Source: Siccibacter colletis (GTDB lineage Bacteria > Pseudomonadota > Gammaproteobacteria > Enterobacterales > Enterobacteriaceae). Taken from it: DNA of 64,000 nt. The stretch lies in the NCBI RefSeq assembly GCF_000696575.1, contig NZ_JMSQ01000005.1, positions 62,001 to 126,000 on the forward strand. The letters are read 5' to 3'. The position numbers and the translations under genes are program-made. Shown one piece after another: positions 58,485 through 64,000 of the stretch (the stretch's first letter is position 1; each line of letters opens with the position of its first letter). The notes below the pieces were generated by a model, which was not told where the DNA came from, searched no databases, and saw nothing but the letters and a program-made list of their open reading frames with translations.

Positions 58485-58780
58485 GAAATCCGTCTTAAAC
58501 CGTGTGCAAAGTGACTGGCAAGTATATAAGCGTAACCGGATTAAGTAAATGAAACGCCATTTCCAGGTCGACACATTCCTTAACAGAAAAACCCGAAAAA
58601 TCAATTTGATATCATTTGTGATTGCGACAAACCCGGCGGCGTATCCGCCTTTCTGCCACCCTGCGGTTTTTCCTGAAATCGCCCAAACGGGGCAAAACCA
58701 GATTGATTCCGATGACCAATATATCCTTAGCCGCCAGGCTATAGGCTGTAATTAGCCAAAAAACGGGTGCGCGTTTTCGC

Positions 58781-59860
58781 ATGAAACAGAAGCAACAAAA
58801 ACAGTTATGGATTAACCAGATCAAAGGGATGTGTATTTGTCTGGTGGTGGTGTATCACTCGGTGATCACTTTCTACCCCAACCTCATGGGGCTTGAGAAT
58901 CACCTGGCAATTATGGTGTCGAAGGCCTGGGTCTACTTTAACCTCTACCTCGCGCCGTTCCGCATGCCGGTCTTCTTCTTTATCTCCGGCTACCTGATCC
59001 GCCGCTATATCAGCGAGGTTCCGTGGAAGCAGTGCCTCGATAAGCGCGTGCTGAGCATCCTTTACGTGCTGATCCTCTGGGGAGCGGTGCAGTGGTTCGG
59101 CCTGCTTCATCTGAATGAGTGGCTGGCGCCGCAGCGTGACATCAGCGACATCAGCAACGCCGCCTACGCGGAATCCCCCGGCGAGTTTCTGGTGGGCATG
59201 CTCACCGCCAGCACCAGCCTGTGGTATCTCTACGCCCTGATCGTCTACTTCATCATCTTTAAGGCGTTTTACCGCTTCCGGGTGGCGCTGTTCGTGGTGC
59301 TGGTCGGGCTGAGTATCGCGATCAACTTCCTGCCGACGCCGTGGTGGGGGCTGAACAGCGTGATCCGCAACATGCCTTATTACAGTCTGGGGGCATTCTT
59401 TGGCGGGCCGCTCATTGAGAGCGTCAAGCAGTGGCGACCGCGCCGCCTGCCGATCTTCGCACTGCTGGCGGTGGCTTCGGTGCCGTTCTACTTCCTGAAC
59501 GTGCCGCTGTTTATCTCGATGATATCAATTGTGGCGATCATGAAGGTGTTTTACCTGTATGAGCAGTGGCGTGGCGCGAACGAAAACTCCCTGTTCAACA
59601 TCATTGGCTCGAATACCATCGCGGTTTACACCACGCACCGCATTCTGATTGAAGCGATGAGCCTGGTGCTGGTGGCGAAGATCAACCAGAAGGCGTTCAG
59701 CGATACGCTGCTGCTGGCCCTGCTGCTGACCTATCCGTTTATCAGCCTCGCGCTCTGCACCCTGGTCGGTCTCGCGGTACGCAAATTCTCCACCACCTTT
59801 GTGAAGGACGCCCTGTTCTCTCCGCCTAAACCGCTGACGCTCAGTTCCGACGCGCGTTAA
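58781..59860 (+). CDS. ycfT: Acyltransferase-3 family inner-membrane protein YcfT
   Basis: A 359-residue protein with about ten helices and the acyltransferase-3 opening LWINQIKGMCICLVVVYHSV, with the conserved histidine, then PVFFFISGYLIRR. The family transfers acetyl or succinyl groups to sugars. In E. coli ycfT sits in the same place, between lolC and mfd, and its substrate is unknown. The ribosome site is weak. Confidence 0.92.
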   Translation: MKQKQQKQLWINQIKGMCICLVVVYHSVITFYPNLMGLENHLAIMVSKAWVYFNLYLAPFRMPVFFFISGYLIRRYISEVPWKQCLDKRVLSILYVLILWGAVQWFGLLHLNEWLAPQRDISDISNAAYAESPGEFLVGMLTASTSLWYLYALIVYFIIFKAFYRFRVALFVVLVGLSIAINFLPTPWWGLNSVIRNMPYYSLGAFFGGPLIESVKQWRPRRLPIFALLAVASVPFYFLNVPLFISMISIVAIMKVFYLYEQWRGANENSLFNIIGSNTIAVYTTHRILIEAMSLVLVAKINQKAFSDTLLLALLLTYPFISLALCTLVGLAVRKFSTTFVKDALFSPPKPLTLSSDAR

Positions 59861-59865
59861 CTCCA

Positions 59866-59887
59866 CAGCCCCGCATTTGCGGGGCTG
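59866..59887 (+). terminator. ycfT terminator hairpin
   Basis: A perfect 9-bp stem (CAGCCCCGC with GCGGGGCTG), a 4-base loop (ATTT), then ACTTTG. The T-tract is poor. Confidence 0.65.
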
Positions 59888-60031
59888 ACTTTGTCGCTTC
59901 CCGCTACACTGTTGACCGTTACTGCTTTCTGATTTGCTAATGTAAAGCGATGACGGATAATAATGAGCACGCCATCGCGCGCCGCCTTCTCCGTCACGCG
60001 AACTAAAACAAGCGAGAACCTGACACCGTCT

Positions 60032-63000
60032 ATGCCTGAACAATATCGTTATTCCCTGCCAGTGAAAGCCGGCGATCTTCGCCAGCTGGGTCAGCTAACC
60101 GGCGCAGCCTGCGCAACTGAAGTGGCGGAAATTGCCGAACGTCATACCGGCCCGGTGGTCCTCATCGCCCCGGACATGCAAAACGCCCTGCGCCTGCACG
60201 ACGAAATCCAGCAGTTCACCGACAGCATGGTGATGAACCTGGCGGACTGGGAAACGCTGCCCTATGACAGCTTCTCGCCGCACCAGGAGATCATCTCCTC
60301 GCGTCTGTCGACGCTCTATCAGCTGCCGACGATGCAGCGCGGCGTGCTGATCATGCCGGTCAACACCCTGATGCAGCGCGTCTGCCCGCACAGCTATCTG
60401 CACGGCCACGCGCTGGTGATGAAAAAGGGCCAGCGCCTGTCGCGCGACGGCCTGCGCGCCCAGCTCGACCAGGCCGGTTACCGCCACGTTGATCAGGTGA
60501 TGGCGCACGGCGAATACGCCACCCGCGGCGCGCTGCTCGATCTCTATCCCATGGGCAGCGAGCAGCCCTACCGCATCGACTTCTTTGATGACGAGATCGA
60601 CAGCCTGCGCCTGTTCGACGTCGACAGCCAGCGCACACTGGAAGAGGTGGAAGCCATTAATCTGCTGCCCGCCCACGAGTTTCCTACCGACAAAGCGGCT
60701 ATCGAACTGTTCCGCAGCCAGTGGCGCGACCGCTTTGAGGTCAAGCGCGACGCGGAGCACATCTATCAGCAGGTGAGCAAAGGCACCCTGCCCGCCGGGA
60801 TCGAGTACTGGCAGCCGCTGTTCTTCAGCGAGCCGCTGCCGCCGCTGTTCAGCTATCTGCCGAAAAATACCCTGCTCGTCAGCACTGGTGCGCTGGAAGG
60901 CAGCGCCGAGCGTTTCCAGAGCGATGCCCGGGCACGCTACGAAAACCGTGGCGTGGACCCGATGCGTCCGCTGCTGCCGCCGGAACTGCTGTGGCTGCGT
61001 ACCGATGAGCTGTTCGCCGAGCTGAAGCACTGGCCGCGCATGCACCTCGCGCACGAGGCGCTGGCGGAGAAAGTCGCCCATACCAATCTTGGCTATCAGA
61101 CGCTGCCGGACCTGGCGGTACAGGCGCAGCAGAAATCACCGCTGGACGCCCTGCGTCAGTTCCTGGAGTCCTTTACCGGGCCGGTGGTGTTCTCGGTAGA
61201 AAGCGAGGGGCGCCGCGAGGCGCTGGGAGAACTGCTGGCGCGTATTAAGGTGGCCCCGAAGCGCATTCACCGCCTCGATGAAGCCACGGGCAATGGCCGT
61301 TTCCTGATGATCGGGGCGGCGGAGCGCGGCTACATTGATACCCTGCGTAACCTGGCGCTGATCTGCGAAAGCGATCTGCTGGGCGAGCGCGTGACGCGCC
61401 GTCGTCAGGAGAGCCGCCGCACCATCAACCCGGATACGTTGATCCGCAACCTCGCAGAGCTGCATCCCGGCCAGCCGGTGGTGCACCTGGAGCACGGCGT
61501 CGGGCGCTATGCCGGGCTGACCACCCTCGAAGCGGGCGGTATTACCGCTGAGTATCTGATGCTCACCTATGCCAACGACGCAAAGCTCTACGTGCCGGTG
61601 TCGTCCCTGCATCTCATCAGCCGCTATGCCGGTGGCGCGGAAGATAATGCGCCGCTGCATAAGCTCGGCAGCGATGCCTGGACGCGCGCACGGCAGAAAG
61701 CCGCGGAAAAAGTGCGCGACGTGGCCGCCGAGCTGCTGGATATTTACGCCCAGCGCGCGGCTAAAGCGGGCTTCGCCTTTAAGCATGACAAAGAGCAGTA
61801 TCGCCTGTTCTGCGAGGGTTTCCCGTTCGAAACCACACCGGACCAGGCCCAGGCCATCAATGCGGTGCTGAGCGACATGTGCCAGCCGCTGGCAATGGAC
61901 CGGCTGGTATGCGGCGACGTTGGTTTCGGGAAAACCGAAGTGGCGATGCGCGCCACTTTTCTCGCCATCGAGAACAACAAGCAGGTGGCGGTGCTGGTGC
62001 CGACCACGCTGCTGGCGCAGCAGCACTTCGATAACTTCCGTGACCGCTTCGCCAACTGGCCGGTGCGCATTGAGCTGCTGTCGCGTTTTCGCAGCGCCAA
62101 AGAGCAGGCGCAGGTGCTGGAGCAGGCTGCTGACGGCAAGGTCGATATTCTTATCGGCACCCACAAGCTGCTGCAGAGCGATGTGAAGATGAAGGATCTG
62201 GGGCTGCTGATCGTCGATGAGGAGCACCGCTTCGGTGTGCGCCACAAGGAGCGGATCAAGGCGATGCGCGCCGATGTGGATATCCTCACCCTCACCGCCA
62301 CGCCGATCCCGCGTACCCTTAACATGGCGATGAGCGGCATGCGCGATCTGTCGATTATCGCTACCCCGCCGGCTCGCCGTCTGGCGGTAAAAACCTTCGT
62401 GCGCGAGTACGATAACCTGGTGGTGCGCGAAGCGATCCTGCGTGAGGTGCTGCGTGGCGGTCAGGTCTACTACCTGTTTAACGACGTGGAAAACATCCAG
62501 AAAGCCGCCGAGCGGCTGGCGACGCTGGTGCCGGAAGCGCGTATCGCTATCGGTCACGGCCAGATGCGCGAGCGCGAGCTGGAGCGGGTGATGAATGATT
62601 TCCACCACCAGCGCTTTAACGTGCTGGTGTGTACCACCATCATCGAAACCGGAATCGATATCCCGACCGCTAACACCATTATCATTGAGCGCGCCGACCA
62701 CTTCGGGCTGGCGCAGCTCCACCAGCTGCGCGGGCGCGTCGGACGCTCACACCACCAGGCGTACGCCTGGCTGCTGACGCCGCATCCGAAAGCGATGACC
62801 AGCGATGCCAAAAAACGCCTTGAGGCCATCGCCTCGCTGGAAGATCTCGGTGCGGGCTTTGCGCTGGCGACCCATGACCTCGAAATTCGCGGTGCCGGTG
62901 AGCTGTTGGGTGAGGATCAGAGCGGTCAGATGGAAACCATCGGCTTCTCGCTCTATATGGAGCTGCTGGAAAATGCGGTCGACGCGCTGAAAGAGGGCCG

Positions 63001-63478
63001 CGAGCCGTCGCTTGAGGATCTCACCAGCAGCCAGACTGAAGTGGAGCTGCGGATGCCGGCCCTGCTGCCGGAGGACTTCATTCCCGACGTCAATACGCGC
63101 CTGTCGTTCTACAAGCGCATCGCCAGTGCGAAGCAGCCTGCGGAGCTGGAGGAGCTGAAGGTGGAGCTGATCGACCGCTTCGGGCTGTTGCCGGACGCGG
63201 CGCGCAACCTGCTGGATATCGCCCATTTGCGGTTGCAGGCCCAGCAGCTTGGCGTACGGAAGATCGAGGGCAATGAGAAAGGCGGCATCATTGAGTTCGC
63301 GGAGAAAAACCATGTCGATCCGGTGTGGCTGATCGGTCTGTTGCAGAAGCAGCCGCAGCATTTCCGCCTCGACGGCCCGACCCGTCTGCGCTTTATGCAG
63401 GATCTGAGCGAGCGTAAAACCCGCATGGAGTGGGTACGTAACTTTATGAACCAGCTGGCGGAAAACCGCGCCGCGTAA
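60032..63478 (+). CDS. mfd: Transcription-repair coupling factor
   Basis: 1148 residues from ATG 60032 (MPEQYRYSLPVKAG), the length remembered for E. coli Mfd; the upstream ATG at 59963 would add 23 residues. In order: UvrB-like UvrA-binding region, RNA polymerase interaction domain (VVHLEHGVGRYAGL), RecG-like translocase with Walker A GDVGFGKTE and DEEH box, TRG motif, and C-terminal domain. It pushes stalled RNA polymerase off damaged DNA and recruits UvrA. About 170 bases separate it from ycfT. Confidence 0.98.
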   Translation: MPEQYRYSLPVKAGDLRQLGQLTGAACATEVAEIAERHTGPVVLIAPDMQNALRLHDEIQQFTDSMVMNLADWETLPYDSFSPHQEIISSRLSTLYQLPTMQRGVLIMPVNTLMQRVCPHSYLHGHALVMKKGQRLSRDGLRAQLDQAGYRHVDQVMAHGEYATRGALLDLYPMGSEQPYRIDFFDDEIDSLRLFDVDSQRTLEEVEAINLLPAHEFPTDKAAIELFRSQWRDRFEVKRDAEHIYQQVSKGTLPAGIEYWQPLFFSEPLPPLFSYLPKNTLLVSTGALEGSAERFQSDARARYENRGVDPMRPLLPPELLWLRTDELFAELKHWPRMHLAHEALAEKVAHTNLGYQTLPDLAVQAQQKSPLDALRQFLESFTGPVVFSVESEGRREALGELLARIKVAPKRIHRLDEATGNGRFLMIGAAERGYIDTLRNLALICESDLLGERVTRRRQESRRTINPDTLIRNLAELHPGQPVVHLEHGVGRYAGLTTLEAGGITAEYLMLTYANDAKLYVPVSSLHLISRYAGGAEDNAPLHKLGSDAWTRARQKAAEKVRDVAAELLDIYAQRAAKAGFAFKHDKEQYRLFCEGFPFETTPDQAQAINAVLSDMCQPLAMDRLVCGDVGFGKTEVAMRATFLAIENNKQVAVLVPTTLLAQQHFDNFRDRFANWPVRIELLSRFRSAKEQAQVLEQAADGKVDILIGTHKLLQSDVKMKDLGLLIVDEEHRFGVRHKERIKAMRADVDILTLTATPIPRTLNMAMSGMRDLSIIATPPARRLAVKTFVREYDNLVVREAILREVLRGGQVYYLFNDVENIQKAAERLATLVPEARIAIGHGQMRERELERVMNDFHHQRFNVLVCTTIIETGIDIPTANTIIIERADHFGLAQLHQLRGRVGRSHHQAYAWLLTPHPKAMTSDAKKRLEAIASLEDLGAGFALATHDLEIRGAGELLGEDQSGQMETIGFSLYMELLENAVDALKEGREPSLEDLTSSQTEVELRMPALLPEDFIPDVNTRLSFYKRIASAKQPAELEELKVELIDRFGLLPDAARNLLDIAHLRLQAQQLGVRKIEGNEKGGIIEFAEKNHVDPVWLIGLLQKQPQHFRLDGPTRLRFMQDLSERKTRMEWVRNFMNQLAENRAA

Positions 63479-63621
63479 CCTGATGTGCACCCGTTCTGCG
63501 GGTGCGCTGCTTCACCTTTACAAACCCTTTCAAAGCGCCTGGATTTCCCTACACGGGCACCCGCCATAATTTATCTTCTATAAACAATAATTAAGCCCAA
63601 TCTTTCTGGGAGATAAGGGTC

Positions 63622-64000
63622 ATGATGAAAACTGTGCGATCGTCACACTGGCTGGCGACATTAACCCTGGCCGCGGTAGTAGCCTTAAGCGCCCTGCCCG
63701 CCCGGGCCAATACCTGGCCGCTGCCGCCAACCGGAAGCCGTCTGGTGGGAGAAAATGCTTATCACGTGGTGGAAAACGATGGCGGCTCGCTGGAAGCGAT
63801 TGCCAAAAAATATAACGTCGGTTTTCTGGCGCTGCTGCAGGCCAACCCCGGCGTTGACCCCTATGTGCCGCGTGCCGGTAGCGTGCTGACCATTCCGTTA
63901 CAGACGCTGCTGCCGGACGTGCCGCGCGAAGGGATTGTGATTAACCTCTCCGAGCTGCGCCTCTATTACTATCCGCCGGGCAGTAATCAGGTGACCGTCT
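63622..64000 (+). CDS. ldtC: L,D-transpeptidase LdtC, 3' end off the window
   Basis: The first 126 codons are visible. AAGGG precedes the tandem ATG codons at 63622 and 63625. A signal peptide (LATLTLAAVVALSALPARA) leads to a LysM domain (YHVVENDGGSLEAIAKKYNV) and the start of the YkuD catalytic domain (VINLSELRLYYYPPG). The active-site cysteine lies beyond the edge. Such enzymes attach Braun lipoprotein to peptidoglycan; the position after mfd matches E. coli ycfS (ldtC). Confidence 0.93.
   Translation, partial: MMKTVRSSHWLATLTLAAVVALSALPARANTWPLPPTGSRLVGENAYHVVENDGGSLEAIAKKYNVGFLALLQANPGVDPYVPRAGSVLTIPLQTLLPDVPREGIVINLSELRLYYYPPGSNQVTV

Noticed and set aside
60095-62722. Long leftward open frames opposite mfd
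   Set aside because: mfd is full length and highly conserved; the antisense translations are rich in H, Q, A and V without motif content.

Overview
The window is chromosomal DNA of a member of the Enterobacteriaceae. The backbone runs icd, rluE, nudJ, mnmA, hflD, purB, phoPQ, roxA, pepT, potABCD, cobB, nagK, lolEDC, ycfT, mfd, ldtC. This is the order remembered for Escherichia coli, with highly similar proteins but a higher G+C, so an Enterobacter, Lelliottia, Leclercia or Kosakonia-type genome is most likely. The genus cannot be fixed from the sequence alone.

Region 1 (1-14550) is a putative surface or periplasmic polysaccharide locus. A leftward operon carries an OpgC-type membrane acyltransferase, a probable outer-membrane barrel and a response regulator fused to a PP2C phosphatase that runs off the left edge. 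A divergent rightward operon carries a BcsA-like processive glycosyltransferase without PilZ, three related periplasmic DUF3131 proteins, a soluble hybrid histidine kinase ending in an HPt domain, and a secreted GH2 glycosidase. The six rightward genes overlap or nearly touch. Together they look like a polymer synthesis, trimming, acylation and export system with its own phosphorelay. This is the best candidate for an undescribed system.

Region 2 (14581-20115) holds signalling and accessory genes: a DinI/MsgA-like gene behind a LexA box, a small hydrophilic protein, a GAF-GGDEF diguanylate cyclase, a sugar-porter MFS transporter and a soluble FIST-domain chemoreceptor.

Region 3 (about 20273-28837) is a decayed element integrated in the 3' end of icd, as phage 21 and e14 do in E. 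coli. A 163-bp displaced icd 3' end lies at the left boundary and the intact icd at the right. The cargo is metabolic: LysR regulator, membrane metallophosphatase, MFS exporter, two short-chain dehydrogenases, dienelactone hydrolase and a nucleotide-sugar-type epimerase. A broken Rz-like lysis gene near the right end points to a prophage ancestor; no integrase was found.

Region 4 (28675-45801) is housekeeping backbone. One extra gene, a flagellar-regulon chemoreceptor with a sigma-28 promoter and its own terminator, sits between nudJ and mnmA.

Region 5 (about 45802-53500) is a second accessory segment between potD and cobB. It is AT-rich in its right half. It has NTF2-like or immunity-like small proteins, a histidine phosphatase with an internal amber codon, a nuclease-helicase protein whose C-terminus is cut by a 10-bp tandem repeat, and a divergent pair of unknown genes (a very acidic 150-aa protein and a 540-aa protein). 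It reads like a defence or immunity island.

Region 6 (53512-64000) is backbone again: cobB, nagK, lolEDC leftward, then ycfT, mfd and the start of ldtC rightward. I saw no tRNA or rRNA gene, CRISPR array or intact insertion sequence.
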